From: Vreelandella populi
GTDB lineage: Bacteria > Pseudomonadota > Gammaproteobacteria > Pseudomonadales > Halomonadaceae
Direction of reading: 5' to 3'
Assembly (NCBI RefSeq): GCF_003989825.1
Contig: NZ_RZHE01000015.1
Span: 1 to 64,000 of the forward strand
DNA: 64,000 bases
Positions 51,281 through 60,472 of this stretch are shown here, one piece after another. Under the pieces are notes generated by a model. It saw only the letters and a list, made by a program, of their open reading frames with translations, was not told the DNA's origin and searched no databases. A program made the translations under genes and the position numbers. How positions within the stretch are numbered: position 1 is the stretch's first letter; every line of letters begins with the position of its first letter.

Positions 51281-52704
51281 CAGACACTACTAGCTTTCTA
51301 AATGAACTCACCAGCCTACTTGGCGAGCGTGGCCTGCTGCGCGAGCCAGGCGACATGGCGCGCTACGTCAGCGACTGGGCGGGCGTCACGCTAGGTATGC
51401 CGTTGGCCGTGGCACGCCCGGCAAACACAACGGAAGTCGCTGAAGTTGTTCGGCGCTGCTACGCACAAGGTATCGCGATGACGCCCCAGGGCGGTCACAG
51501 CGGCTTGGTGGCAGGCGCCTTGCCCGCGGCAAGCGGTCAGGAGCTGGTGATCAGTCTCGAACGCCTGAATAACGTGCGCGCCATTGATCCCATCAACTTC
51601 ACTATCACGGTGGATGCGGGCTGTATTCTCGAAAACGTCAAACTGGCCGCAACGGAGCATGACTGCGACTTTCCGCTTTCGCTCGGCGCGCAGGGCAGCT
51701 GTCAGATTGGCGGCAATATCGCCACTAACGCAGGCGGGCTTAACGTGCTGCGCTACGGCATGATGCGCGAGCTGGTGCTCGGCCTTGAGGTCGTGCTGCC
51801 TGATGGGCGCGTTCTGGATAGCCTCAATGCTCTGCATAAGGACAACCGCGGTTACGACCTTCAACAGCTGTTTCTGGGCAGTGAAGGTACCTTGGGGATT
51901 GTCACTGGCGCCGTGCTAAAACTCACTCCTCGCCCTACCCAGAACCGCACCGCCCTGCTAGGCCTGCCATCGGTACAAGCGGTGATCGATCTATATAGTT
52001 TAGCGCGACGCGACTGCTGTGATTTGCTCACGGCCTTCGAGCTCATTCCCCGTCGCTGCATTGAGCTTGCGATAGAGGCAACGCCCGAGCTACGCGACCC
52101 GCTGGAAAGCGCTTACCCCTGGTACGTACTGATGGAAGTCGCGGCCACAGGGCCGGTGGATCTAGGCGCTATGCTGGAGCAACTGCTGGAAACCGGTATG
52201 GCGCGTGACCTGGTGCTCGATGGAGCGCTGGCATCCAGCGCTACCCAATCCGCGCAGCTGTGGCAGTTTCGTGAAAGCATGCTGGAAGGTCAGAGGCGGC
52301 GCGGCGAGCATTTACGTACCGATATTTCGATACCTATCTCAGCCATTCCTGACTTTGTCACTCGCGCCAGTGAAGTAGTAATGAACGCTTCTCCCGAGTG
52401 CGAAATTATTGCTTACGGGCATGTGGGCGATGGCAATCTGCACTTCAATATCCTGCCCCCCACTGCGCTTCCTGACGTGGATAAAAAAGCCCACCTGTAC
52501 GCTTTGGAAGAGCAGCTTTTTGACGTGCTTGACGAGTTCCACGGCAGCATCAGCGCCGAACACGGCATTGGGCGCACCAAGCAGGCAGCCTATTTGGCGC
52601 GGCTTTCGCCTATCGAGCGGGAGTTGCTTAGCGGCGTTAAATCCCTGTTCGACCCAAAAGGTCTGATGAATCCAGGGCGCATTCTGCCTAACCCTTCTAC
52701 CTAA
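51277..52704 (+). CDS. FAD-linked 2-hydroxyacid dehydrogenase (GlcD/D2HGDH type)
   Basis: A 475-residue flavoprotein with an FAD-binding type 4 domain (about 35-215; MTPQGGHSGLVAGALP, LGAQGSCQIGGNIATNAGG, LGSEGTLGIVT) and a C-terminal FAD-oxidase domain with YGHVGDGNLHFN and SAEHGIGRTK. Such enzymes oxidise D-2-hydroxy acids (D-lactate, glycolate, D-2-hydroxyglutarate) and pass electrons to quinone or flavoprotein. Its start overlaps fucD by 4 nt, so it works in the same pathway, perhaps oxidising a 2-hydroxyacid product. It ends before a strong shared terminator. Confidence 0.88.
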   Translation: MTDTTSFLNELTSLLGERGLLREPGDMARYVSDWAGVTLGMPLAVARPANTTEVAEVVRRCYAQGIAMTPQGGHSGLVAGALPAASGQELVISLERLNNVRAIDPINFTITVDAGCILENVKLAATEHDCDFPLSLGAQGSCQIGGNIATNAGGLNVLRYGMMRELVLGLEVVLPDGRVLDSLNALHKDNRGYDLQQLFLGSEGTLGIVTGAVLKLTPRPTQNRTALLGLPSVQAVIDLYSLARRDCCDLLTAFELIPRRCIELAIEATPELRDPLESAYPWYVLMEVAATGPVDLGAMLEQLLETGMARDLVLDGALASSATQSAQLWQFRESMLEGQRRRGEHLRTDISIPISAIPDFVTRASEVVMNASPECEIIAYGHVGDGNLHFNILPPTALPDVDKKAHLYALEEQLFDVLDEFHGSISAEHGIGRTKQAAYLARLSPIERELLSGVKSLFDPKGLMNPGRILPNPST

Positions 52705-52716
52705 AAGTATCCATCG

Positions 52717-52765
52717 TAAACGTACACCGCCCCGCAGGTTAACCCTGCGGGGCGGTGTACGTTTA
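52717..52765. terminator. Strong bidirectional terminator, 22-bp perfect stem
   Basis: Arms of 22 nt (52717-52738 and 52744-52765) pair perfectly around a 5-nt loop. The core is ACCGCCCCGCAGG and its complement. It lies between the convergent FAD oxidase and TRAP 3 dctM genes and can stop both. Confidence 0.92.
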
Positions 52766-52783
52766 TCACTATTCAGCAATCTT

Positions 52784-54079
52784 TCAGTAGCCCATCACCC
52801 CAGGCAGCCAGGTGGCCAACCCCGGCACAGCAATCAACAATAAAATGGTCGCGATAATAGGCAGCAAAAACGGCAGCACCGCCTTGACCACTTGGCCGTA
52901 ACGCAGCCGGGTAATGCCCACCATCATGAACAGCACCGTGCCGAACGGCGGCGTAATAACCCCGACCGACAGGGTAATCACCATCACGATACCGAAATGC
53001 ACCGGGTCCAGCCCAGCACTCAGCGCGGCAGGCACCACAATAGGGGTAAAAATCAAAATGCTTTCAATGACCGACATAAAGCAGCCGATCAGCAGGAAGA
53101 ACAGCGCAAAACAGATCAGTAGTGCAATAGTGGGCATATCGATACTGGCCACTTGACCGGCTAACGCCTGGGGAATGCCGATACGCACCAGAATCCAGCC
53201 ATAGAAGCTTGATACCGCAATGATCAATAGAATGACCGCACTGAACATCAGCGTACGGCGAAACGCGTCATACAGACTCTTCCAGCTCAGATCGCGATAG
53301 ATAACGCCGCCCAATATCACCGCATACAGCGAAGCGATCGCGCCAGCTTCTGTTGGTGTGAAGAAGCCACCCCAGATACCACCCACGATTATCGCGGGCA
53401 TCATCAAAGGTAAAATGGCCCGCTTGCCGGTCCGAACGACCTCACCTGCATCAAAGGGTACGGGAGCAGGCATCACGACTTTGCCTGTGGCGCCAAGTAA
53501 TACGGTCATGCCCATCAGCAGGAGTGCCATTAAAATACCTGGCAGCAGCCCTGCCATGAAGAGCCCACCGATACTCACATTAGCGAGCCAGCCGTAAACC
53601 ACCAGCGCAATGCTCGGTGGCAGAATAGGGCCCACCACACTCGAAGCCGCGGTAATCCCGGTCGTGTAGTCGAGCGCATAGCCGCGCTCTTTCATCGCCT
53701 TGATTTCGATACTGCCAAGCCCGGCGGCATCGGCCACCGCAGTGCCGGACATAGTGGCAAAGATAGAACTCGCCACCACGTTGGCGTGGCCCAGCCCGCC
53801 TTTGGTAAAACCCACCAGAGCCGTCGCAAAATCAAATATCCGGGTCGTGGTCGAACCCAGGTTCATGATGTTGGCTGCCAGGATAAACAGCGGAATCGCC
53901 ATCAAGGTGAAATTATTAAGCGTTTGCACCATGCGCAGTGAAAGCAGCTCAACCGGCAAGCCGCCGGCCCCGGTTACCGCCAGCGCAATAAAAGAGGTAA
54001 CCCCAATCGACACCACCACGGGCAGGCCAATCATCATTAAGAACAGCAGCCCACCGACGAATATCGCAAGTTCCATCAT
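52784..54079 (-). CDS. dctM: TRAP transporter large permease DctM, system 3
   Basis: A 431-residue large permease with the family motifs LMAIPLFILAANIMNLG, TMSGTAVADAAGLGSIEIKAM, ILPPSIALVVYGWLAN and GVITPPFGTVLFMMVGI. The ATG overlaps the dctQ stop as ATGA (54076-54079). It ends 19 nt from the strong terminator. The substrate is unknown; its position next to the fucD operon and separate from the other two TRAP systems suggests another sugar acid. Confidence 0.95.
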   Translation of the reverse strand: MMELAIFVGGLLFLMMIGLPVVVSIGVTSFIALAVTGAGGLPVELLSLRMVQTLNNFTLMAIPLFILAANIMNLGSTTTRIFDFATALVGFTKGGLGHANVVASSIFATMSGTAVADAAGLGSIEIKAMKERGYALDYTTGITAASSVVGPILPPSIALVVYGWLANVSIGGLFMAGLLPGILMALLLMGMTVLLGATGKVVMPAPVPFDAGEVVRTGKRAILPLMMPAIIVGGIWGGFFTPTEAGAIASLYAVILGGVIYRDLSWKSLYDAFRRTLMFSAVILLIIAVSSFYGWILVRIGIPQALAGQVASIDMPTIALLICFALFFLLIGCFMSVIESILIFTPIVVPAALSAGLDPVHFGIVMVITLSVGVITPPFGTVLFMMVGITRLRYGQVVKAVLPFLLPIIATILLLIAVPGLATWLPGVMGY

Positions 54080-54615
54080 GACGTTATCTCCTCGTGCGCG
54101 GGTTTATTCAACCACGTGACGGGGCCACGTAAGGTTTGCCAGGTGGCGATCAGCGCCATGGCAACAAAACTGAATAACAAGCCGTAATAGAGATAGGAAA
54201 AACTGATACTTAACGAGACTGTTTTATTGTTGGCGCTCATATCAGACATGATCCAGGCGCCCCAGCTGGCTAGTACAAAAAAACCGACGGAGATAATAGC
54301 CGTCAGCCGATACTGCACTTGATGGCCCAGCGCACTCAGTCGATGGCTAAACAGATCCACGACCAGATGGTCGCTGCGTACCCAAGCGGAGATCGAGCCG
54401 AAACCAATGGCGTAAATGGCTAACAGCGAGACGACTTCCTCGGTCCAGGGCATGCCCCAGTTCAACAGATCGCGGGCAACCACGGCGATCACGATCAACC
54501 CTAAAATGCCGACCAGTAGCGCAACGCCTACGGCATCGCAAAAGCGGGTCACATAGCGCAGCACGTAAAAAGCCAAACGATCGGCTCCGTTTGCGGGTGG
54601 CAGTGCTCCATCCAC
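54076..54615 (-). CDS. dctQ: TRAP transporter small permease DctQ, system 3
   Basis: A 179-residue four-span protein with the signature MPWTEEVVSLLAIYAIGFGS at about 54-73. The start is a GTG at 54615 with AAGGAG 7 nt upstream; the nearby ATG is out of frame. It overlaps dctM by 4 nt. Confidence 0.9.
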   Translation of the reverse strand: MDGALPPANGADRLAFYVLRYVTRFCDAVGVALLVGILGLIVIAVVARDLLNWGMPWTEEVVSLLAIYAIGFGSISAWVRSDHLVVDLFSHRLSALGHQVQYRLTAIISVGFFVLASWGAWIMSDMSANNKTVSLSISFSYLYYGLLFSFVAMALIATWQTLRGPVTWLNKPAHEEITS

Positions 54616-54637
54616 AAGATAACTCCTTACCTAAGAC

Positions 54638-54663
54638 GGTGGCGGCATCATAATGCCGCCACC
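54638..54663 (-). other. Intercistronic hairpin dctP-dctQ, system 3
   Basis: A perfect 11-bp stem GGTGGCGGCAT / ATGCCGCCACC with a 4-nt loop fills the gap between dctP and dctQ. It is GC-rich and stable, with no T-run. Confidence 0.82.
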
Positions 54664-54672
54664 TGATGATGA

Positions 54673-55659
54673 TCAGTCGCTTACTTGGCTCGCGCTGATA
54701 GCGTCGTCGCGTACACCGTCGGCCATTTCTGACAGCACACGATCAATGGCGGGCATGGCCGCTTCGCGGAAGGCTTCAATATCTGGTTCAACAACCGTCA
54801 TGCCCTCTTCCTGAAGTGCACCCAGGTAGAAATCATCCAGTTCGCGCTCCTGCTCGGTGCCATGTGCTCGCGCGACATCAACCGCTTCAGTGATCAGGGC
54901 CTGATCTTCTTCATCCAGCCCCTCCCACCAGCGCGCACTAGCGACCCAGCTCCACGGGAACTGCACGTGGCTGGTGGTGATGAGGTAGTCCTGCACTTCC
55001 CACAAACGCCGGGTATAGGGTGAAGACAGGGAGTTTTCATGGCCATCGACCTGGCGGGTCTGCATGGCGAGATAGATTTCCGGGGCGGGAACGTTAACCA
55101 CCTGGGCACCTACCTCTTGCCAGACTTCCAGCCAAATTGGCAGTGATGGAAGGCGCAGGCGAAAGCCCTGAAGGTCGTCCGGCGTACGAATCTCTTTATT
55201 GGCCGTCATATGGCGCGGCCCGCGATGTTGAACACCCAGAAACTTGAGGCCGCCCTGCTGTTCCGCCTGTTCGATCAGGGTTTGCCCTGATGGGCTATCG
55301 ATATAGTTATCCACCTCATCCCAGGTCGTGAACAGGAAGGGCACGGTAATGGCGTCGTATTCCGGTGCGTATTGCTGGCGCCAGTTGCCACCGGTGAGTG
55401 AAAGCTGGGTTTGGCCCAGGTTGAGCAGCTCCAGTACGGAATCTTCACCGCCCAAAGAGCCTGCCAGGAAAGGCCGTACGTTGAAGCGCCCCGGCGCCTG
55501 CTCTTCCAGGTACTCCGCAAAGCGCTCAACCGCAGCACTTTCAGAGCCGCCTTCACTCATGGTGTTGTTAACTTGAATTTCAATCGGGTTGGCCAGCGCG
55601 AAGGGAGCAACCGCTAAAATGCCTAACGCGGTGAGCGTGGCAAGCAGTGATTTTTGCAT
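54673..55659 (-). CDS. dctP: TRAP transporter binding protein DctP, system 3
   Basis: A 328-residue DctP-family protein with a signal peptide to about residue 23 (ALA-N). Motifs: FNVRPFLAGSLGGEDSVLEL, GFRLRLPSLPIWLEVWQEVG (ligand-binding Arg), VNVPAPEIYLAMQTR and QVDGHENSLSSPYTR. It has diverged from the other two DctP proteins in this window, so it should bind a different acid. AGAGAG precedes the ATG. The gene lies downstream of, and in the same direction as, the LysR gene at 55960-56862. Confidence 0.93.
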   Translation of the reverse strand: MQKSLLATLTALGILAVAPFALANPIEIQVNNTMSEGGSESAAVERFAEYLEEQAPGRFNVRPFLAGSLGGEDSVLELLNLGQTQLSLTGGNWRQQYAPEYDAITVPFLFTTWDEVDNYIDSPSGQTLIEQAEQQGGLKFLGVQHRGPRHMTANKEIRTPDDLQGFRLRLPSLPIWLEVWQEVGAQVVNVPAPEIYLAMQTRQVDGHENSLSSPYTRRLWEVQDYLITTSHVQFPWSWVASARWWEGLDEEDQALITEAVDVARAHGTEQERELDDFYLGALQEEGMTVVEPDIEAFREAAMPAIDRVLSEMADGVRDDAISASQVSD

Positions 55660-55959
55660 GAGATGTACTCTCTCAATTTGTCGTTATAGGCAGGATGTTG
55701 CGATGTTGTCCCTATCGATCTTGAAACAAGCCGCCGATACGCTCAAATCGACGTTCGAGAAGTCAGGCTTCGTCAAATACGATGGCCAGAAACCCCATGA
55801 TAACGGGCGTTTGAACGCTTCCACGAATCAGCATACGACTAAAGATGAAGAAACACCGGCAGTCGCTAGCCAGGTTTATTCAGGGATCGGCCTGTAATGG
55901 AGGGTTCATCACGTGGACGAGCATTCTTCAAACGCGAAGCCGAAAGGTATATATGGCGT
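55660..55959. other. Intergenic region upstream of TRAP carrier 3
   Basis: About 300 nt. A rightward 65-codon frame starts at the ATG at 55703 (AGGA 7 nt upstream) and stops near 55897; its first half could form an amphipathic helix (SILKQAADTLKSTFEKSGF). It has no recognised family and is reported only as a possibility. Promoter elements for dctP 3 are expected here but none is clear; a short dyad GCGTT-TG-AACGC is present near 55,810. Confidence 0.35.
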
Positions 55960-56862
55960 TTAAAAAGGCGTCGTTTCATCTTTAACTAAGTGATCCACTA
56001 AATGGCGGGCAGTGGCCGGTAGCGTGGCATAGCGGCGCATACCGATCACCAACTCACGTTGCGCCCAGGGGTCGCTAAGCGGAATGCTTTTCAACTCCAG
56101 ATCCCCCAGTTCGCGATAGATGGTTTGTTCCGGCAGTATGCCCACGCCCATACCGTGATTAATCATGCGGCAAATGGCGTCGAAGCTACGTACCTGAATA
56201 CGCATACGCAGCGCTTTATCAGCGAAATTGGCTTGTTCATGCAGCAGCGCTTGCAGCGAGGCATCTTGCTGGAGGCCGATAAAATCGAAGTCGAGCGCTT
56301 CATTGAAGGCAATGCTTTCACGCTCTGCCAGCGGGTGATTGCCAGGCGTCACCAATACCAGCCGGTCATGCCGGTACGAAAGCTTCTGAAGGTCAGGTGC
56401 TGCGACGTGCCCTGCGAAGATGCCGATATCGGTCAATCCATCGCGTACGGCGGTCACAATTTCACTACTCACCCGTTCCTGCAGGTCAATTTTAATATCG
56501 GGGTAGTGGCGGGAGAAGGTGCTGAGATCCTGAGGGAGAAACGCAATAATTGCTGAGGTGTTGGAGTGGATACGCACGTGACCGCGCACCCCTTCGCCAT
56601 ATTCACTTAGCTCCGCTTCCAGACGCTCAATATTATCCATGATACGTCGGGCATGGTGCAAAAATGCCTGCCCGGCGGGAGTCAGCTCAACGCCTCTAGG
56701 GCGGCGATACAGCAGCGTAGTCCCTACCAGCGCCTCCAGGTCGCTAATCCGTTTGCTTACCGCGGCAAGGGCAAGATGCTCACGTTCGGCCGCGGCCGTC
56801 AGGCGTCCTTCGTCTGCCACAGAAATAAACAGCTTAAGGGTGACAAAGTCGAAGCGGCGCAT
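55960..56862 (-). CDS. LysR-family regulator of the CoA-transferase/lyase pair
   Basis: A 300-residue LysR protein: winged helix about 1-60 (RRFDFVTLKLFISVADEGRL, AVSKRISDLEALVGTTLL) and effector domain about 88-295 with VRIHSNTSAIIAFLPQDL. The ATG at 56862 is chosen over a GTG at 56868 because AAGGA lies 7 nt upstream. It is divergent from the CaiB-type gene, so it should regulate that gene pair; TRAP 3 lies on its other side and could also be controlled. Confidence 0.9.
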   Translation of the reverse strand: MRRFDFVTLKLFISVADEGRLTAAAEREHLALAAVSKRISDLEALVGTTLLYRRPRGVELTPAGQAFLHHARRIMDNIERLEAELSEYGEGVRGHVRIHSNTSAIIAFLPQDLSTFSRHYPDIKIDLQERVSSEIVTAVRDGLTDIGIFAGHVAAPDLQKLSYRHDRLVLVTPGNHPLAERESIAFNEALDFDFIGLQQDASLQALLHEQANFADKALRMRIQVRSFDAICRMINHGMGVGILPEQTIYRELGDLELKSIPLSDPWAQRELVIGMRRYATLPATARHLVDHLVKDETTPF

Positions 56863-57012
56863 GATCACATCCTTTAACCAACAATCTGCTCATGCTAGCG
56901 CATACCTTCGCCAGCCACGAACCCTTTGTTACCCATTGCCTAATTGTCGACCCTAAACGGCTGCCCCATGCTGGCGCTCACTGCGAATAACGATAAGTAG
57001 AGGAGAACCTTG

Positions 57013-58218
57013 ATGAATGCTCCTGAGGCGCGCCAGCTCCCCTTGCAGGGCCTAAAAGTGCTTGAGTTAGGCCAGCTGATCGCCGGCCCTTTTGCCACCA
57101 AACTGCTGGGTGAATTTGGTGCTGATGTGATTAAGATCGAGCCGCCTGGTGCCGGCGATCCACTTCGCAAATGGCGAATGATCGAAGACGGCACCTCGCT
57201 CTGGTGGCATGTGCAGACCCGCAACAAGCGCTCAGTAGCGCTGGATTTACGTAGCGAAGAGGGCCAGGCACTGGTGCGCCAGCTTGCCGCCGAGGCAGAC
57301 ATTGTCGTGGAGAATTTCCGCCCCGGCACGCTGGAAAGCTGGGGGCTGGGTTGGGAAGCGTTATCTACCCTGAACCCGCGGCTGATCATGGTGCATATTT
57401 CGGGTTACGGACAGACAGGCCCCTACCGCGACAAGCCCGGTTTTGGCGTGATTGGTGAAGCGATGGGCGGGCTGCGTTACCTTACCGGCCAGCCGGATGA
57501 GCCATCCGTGCGAGTGGGCGTGAGTATCGGCGACTCGCTTTCCGCGCTCTACGCGGTGATCGGCACCTTGCTGGCCCTTCAGGAGCGTAACCGCAGCGGC
57601 CTGGGCCAGGAGATCGATGTCGCGCTTTACGAGTCAGTGTTCGCGATGATGGAAAGCCTGCTGCCGGAATTCGATGCCAGCGGCCAGGTCCGCGAGCCCA
57701 GCGGCAGTGCCCTTCCCGGCATTACGCCATCCAACGCCTACCGCTGCCTGAACGGCGACTATGTGCTTATCGCGGGCAATGGTGACAGCATCTTCAAACG
57801 CTTGATGGGCGTGATTGGCCGAGAAGATTTAGCCAATGACCCAGCGCTTGCCCATAACGACGGGCGCAGCCGGCAAGCCGCCATGATTGACGCAGCCATT
57901 GAAGCCTGGACACTAGAGCGCCCGCGCGATGCCATTCTACAGGCCCTGGATGATGCCCGAGTACCCGCAGGCTACCCCTACACCGCTGAAGATATCGCCT
58001 TTGACCCCCACTACCTGGCGCGGGAGATGATTCAAACCTTTACCCGCCCCAATGGCCAGCCGCTCAAGGTTCCCGGCGTACTGCCCAAGCTAAGCGCCAC
58101 GCCTGGACGTTTGGGCAATGGCGGCCCAGCGCTTGGTCAGCATACCGACGACGTATTGGACGAGCTGGGTATCGATCAGGAAACTCGCGCCAAACTGCGC
58201 CAAGCAGGCATCATTTAA
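57013..58218 (+). CDS. CaiB/BaiF-family CoA-transferase
   Basis: A 401-residue family III CoA-transferase. Segments: LKVLELGQLIAGPFATKLLG, FGADVIKIEPPGAGDPLRKW, TRNKRSVALDLRSEEGQ, FRPGTLESWGLGWEAL, ISGYGQTGPYRDKPGFG and GQEIDVALYESVFAMMESL. It moves CoA between carboxylic acids. The ATG at 57013 follows AGGAGA. It is paired with the lyase gene 10 nt downstream, suggesting activation of a branched hydroxy-dicarboxylate (for example 3-hydroxy-3-methylglutarate or citramalate) that the lyase then cleaves. Confidence 0.92.
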   Translation: MNAPEARQLPLQGLKVLELGQLIAGPFATKLLGEFGADVIKIEPPGAGDPLRKWRMIEDGTSLWWHVQTRNKRSVALDLRSEEGQALVRQLAAEADIVVENFRPGTLESWGLGWEALSTLNPRLIMVHISGYGQTGPYRDKPGFGVIGEAMGGLRYLTGQPDEPSVRVGVSIGDSLSALYAVIGTLLALQERNRSGLGQEIDVALYESVFAMMESLLPEFDASGQVREPSGSALPGITPSNAYRCLNGDYVLIAGNGDSIFKRLMGVIGREDLANDPALAHNDGRSRQAAMIDAAIEAWTLERPRDAILQALDDARVPAGYPYTAEDIAFDPHYLAREMIQTFTRPNGQPLKVPGVLPKLSATPGRLGNGGPALGQHTDDVLDELGIDQETRAKLRQAGII

Positions 58219-58228
58219 GGAGTTTGTT

Positions 58229-59176
58229 ATGAGCCAGTTATCAACCTGCCCTTTGAGAATCGAGATCAACGAAGTGGCCCCGCGTGACGGCCTGCAAATC
58301 GAGTCGCGTTTTGTACCTACCGAAGACAAAATCCGCTGGATTGACGCACTCTCCTCCACGGGTCTTAAACGCATCGAAGCGACGTCGTTTACTTCCCCCA
58401 AGGCGATTCCCAACCTGCGCGATGCCGCCGACGTGGTTACCGGCATTCAGCGCCGGGAAGGCGTAGACATCACCGTGCTGGTACCCAACGTAAAAGGTGC
58501 CGAACGCGCGCTTGCCTGCAACGTCGATGAGATCAACCTAGTGATGTCGGCAAGCGATAGCCACGGCCTAGCCAACCTGCGCATGACGCCGGAGCAGTCG
58601 CTTGAGCAGTTCGCGGCTATCTTGGACGTGACTCAAGGCAGCGGCGTGTTTATCAACGCCTCCCTCTCCACCACGTTTGGCTGCCCCTTCGAAGGTGAGG
58701 TGCCCGAAGCGCGAGTGCTGGAGCTGGTCGAAAAGCTGATTGCGCTAGGCATTCAAGGGGTAACGTTGTGCGATACCACCGGCATGGCCAACCCTGCTCA
58801 GGTCAAACGCCTGTGTGATGCCGTGCTTAAGCGATGGCCCGAAATGCCGTTCACCCTGCATTTTCACAACACCCGCGGCATGGGCCTGGCGAACGCGCTG
58901 GCGGCGTGGCAAGCAGGCATTACCCGCTTTGACGCCGCACTCGGTGGCCTGGGCGGCTGTCCCTTCGCCCCCGGCGCCACCGGCAACGTGTGTACCGAGG
59001 ACCTAGTGCATATGTTTGAAGCCATGGGCGTGGACACTGGTGTTGACCTGGAGGCCCTGCTTGACGTCGCCGCCACCCTCCCCGAGCTTATCGGCCATGA
59101 GGTACCGGGGCAGGTGGTGAAAGCGGGTAAATCGACTCGGCGTTATGCGATGCCCGCCTCGGCTCTCAAGCCATAA
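58229..59176 (+). CDS. Hydroxymethylglutaryl-CoA lyase family protein
   Basis: A 315-residue HMGL-like TIM-barrel enzyme. Motifs: NEVAPRDGLQIES (metal Asp and catalytic Arg), VMSASDSHGLANL, TFGCPFEGEV, LCDTTGMANPAQV, FHNTRGMGLANALA (metal His pair) and the catalytic Cys loop GLGGCPFAPGATGN. It cleaves HMG-CoA, or a similar 3-hydroxy-3-methylacyl-CoA, into acetyl-CoA or pyruvate plus a second product. AAGGAG lies before the ATG at 58229. No other leucine-degradation genes are near, so the route probably starts from an imported acid activated by the adjacent CoA-transferase. Confidence 0.92.
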   Translation: MSQLSTCPLRIEINEVAPRDGLQIESRFVPTEDKIRWIDALSSTGLKRIEATSFTSPKAIPNLRDAADVVTGIQRREGVDITVLVPNVKGAERALACNVDEINLVMSASDSHGLANLRMTPEQSLEQFAAILDVTQGSGVFINASLSTTFGCPFEGEVPEARVLELVEKLIALGIQGVTLCDTTGMANPAQVKRLCDAVLKRWPEMPFTLHFHNTRGMGLANALAAWQAGITRFDAALGGLGGCPFAPGATGNVCTEDLVHMFEAMGVDTGVDLEALLDVAATLPELIGHEVPGQVVKAGKSTRRYAMPASALKP

Positions 59177-59318
59177 TAAAGGTTATGTTTTCCTGCCACG
59201 TTGTGGTCTTTAGCCAAGAGAGCTATATAACCATTACCTGACACAACTTCGACATATAGGCGTCACACAACTGACACACCTTCAACGCAAGCTGACCAAC
59301 AATAACCAACAGCTGGTG

Positions 59319-60455
59319 ATGAGTGTTATGGAGCAATCGCGAATCCGCTTGGATCGCGTCACCAAGCGTTGGGACGCGACGACCGCTGTCGATAGCATTT
59401 CCTTTGACGTAACGCCTGGTCAGTTTGTCATTCTGCTGGGCCCTTCGGGCTGCGGAAAATCCACCACGCTGCGCATGATTGCGGGCCTGGAAGAGGCAAG
59501 CGACGGGCAGATCCATATCGGTGAGCGCGATGTGACACGCCTGCCGCCGGGTGACCGCGGCTTAAGCATGGTGTTTCAATCCTATGCGCTGTTCCCGCAT
59601 TTAAGCGTTGCCGACAATATCGTATTTGGCTTGCGCAGCCGTAAGGTGCCCAAGGCTGAACAGCGTGAGCGGCTGGCCAAGGTGGCCGAGCTTGTCGATC
59701 TTACCGACTACCTGGACCGTAAACCGGCCCAGCTTTCCGGCGGCCAGCGCCAGCGGGTGGCGCTTGCCCGCTCGATTATTTCAGAGCACCCGATCTGTTT
59801 GATGGATGAGCCGCTCTCCAACCTGGATGCGCGGCTACGCAGCGATATGCGCCGGGAGATCAAGGCGCTTCAGAGCCGCCTGAACATGACTGTCATTTAC
59901 GTAACCCACGATCAGGTCGAAGCCATGAGCATGGGGGATCGCGTGATTCTGATGCAGCACGGCCGCATCGTCCAAGACGGTACGCCTGACGAGCTTTATA
60001 ACCAGCCTGCCAGCGCCTTTGCCGCTAGCTTTATAGGGAGTCCTGCCATGAACTTGCTGCCACTTGTAAAAGGCGATCAGGGTGCGGTTATCGACGGCGA
60101 ACCGACCACCACGGTCGCGCCGCTAGAAGCTGCTGGCGGGCAGTTAGGCATTCGCCCGGAAGATATTGAGCTACGCCCGGCATCAGAGCCTGGCGTTCCG
60201 GCCACCGTACTTAGCGAGGAGTATTTGGGCGCCGATACGATCGCTCACGTCACCGTAGGCACCCATACCCTTCGGGTTCGGCTAAGCGGCAAGCATGCGC
60301 TAACCGGCCAAGCGTGCCGCCTGCATTGGACGGCGGAAAGTGCCCACCTGTTTGGTACCGATGGGCTGCGGCGTCATGACCTGACGCCGACTCTACTGTC
60401 GTCTACACACCGATCAATCCCCCGTCCACCCGTGGTGGGCTCTTTCCAACATTAA
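59319..60455 (+). CDS. ugpC: ABC importer ATPase (UgpC/MalK-like)
   Basis: A 378-residue CUT1-type ATPase. Walker [10 protein letters not shown], signature [14 protein letters not shown] and Walker [15 protein letters not shown] are intact, and a C-terminal TOBE domain lies at about 240-345. Start at 59319 or 59328 is uncertain since both ribosome sites are weak. It is the first of four genes in the order C-B-A-E, unlike E. coli ugpBAECQ. No glpQ-like phosphodiesterase follows. The substrate could be glycerol-3-phosphate or another small sugar or polyol. Confidence 0.92.
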   Translation: MSVMEQSRIRLDRVTKRWDATTAVDSISFDVTPGQFVILLGPSGCGKSTTLRMIAGLEEASDGQIHIGERDVTRLPPGDRGLSMVFQSYALFPHLSVADNIVFGLRSRKVPKAEQRERLAKVAELVDLTDYLDRKPAQLSGGQRQRVALARSIISEHPICLMDEPLSNLDARLRSDMRREIKALQSRLNMTVIYVTHDQVEAMSMGDRVILMQHGRIVQDGTPDELYNQPASAFAASFIGSPAMNLLPLVKGDQGAVIDGEPTTTVAPLEAAGGQLGIRPEDIELRPASEPGVPATVLSEEYLGADTIAHVTVGTHTLRVRLSGKHALTGQACRLHWTAESAHLFGTDGLRRHDLTPTLLSSTHRSIPRPPVVGSFQH

Positions 60456-60472
60456 TGTTCGTGGAGTCTTTT

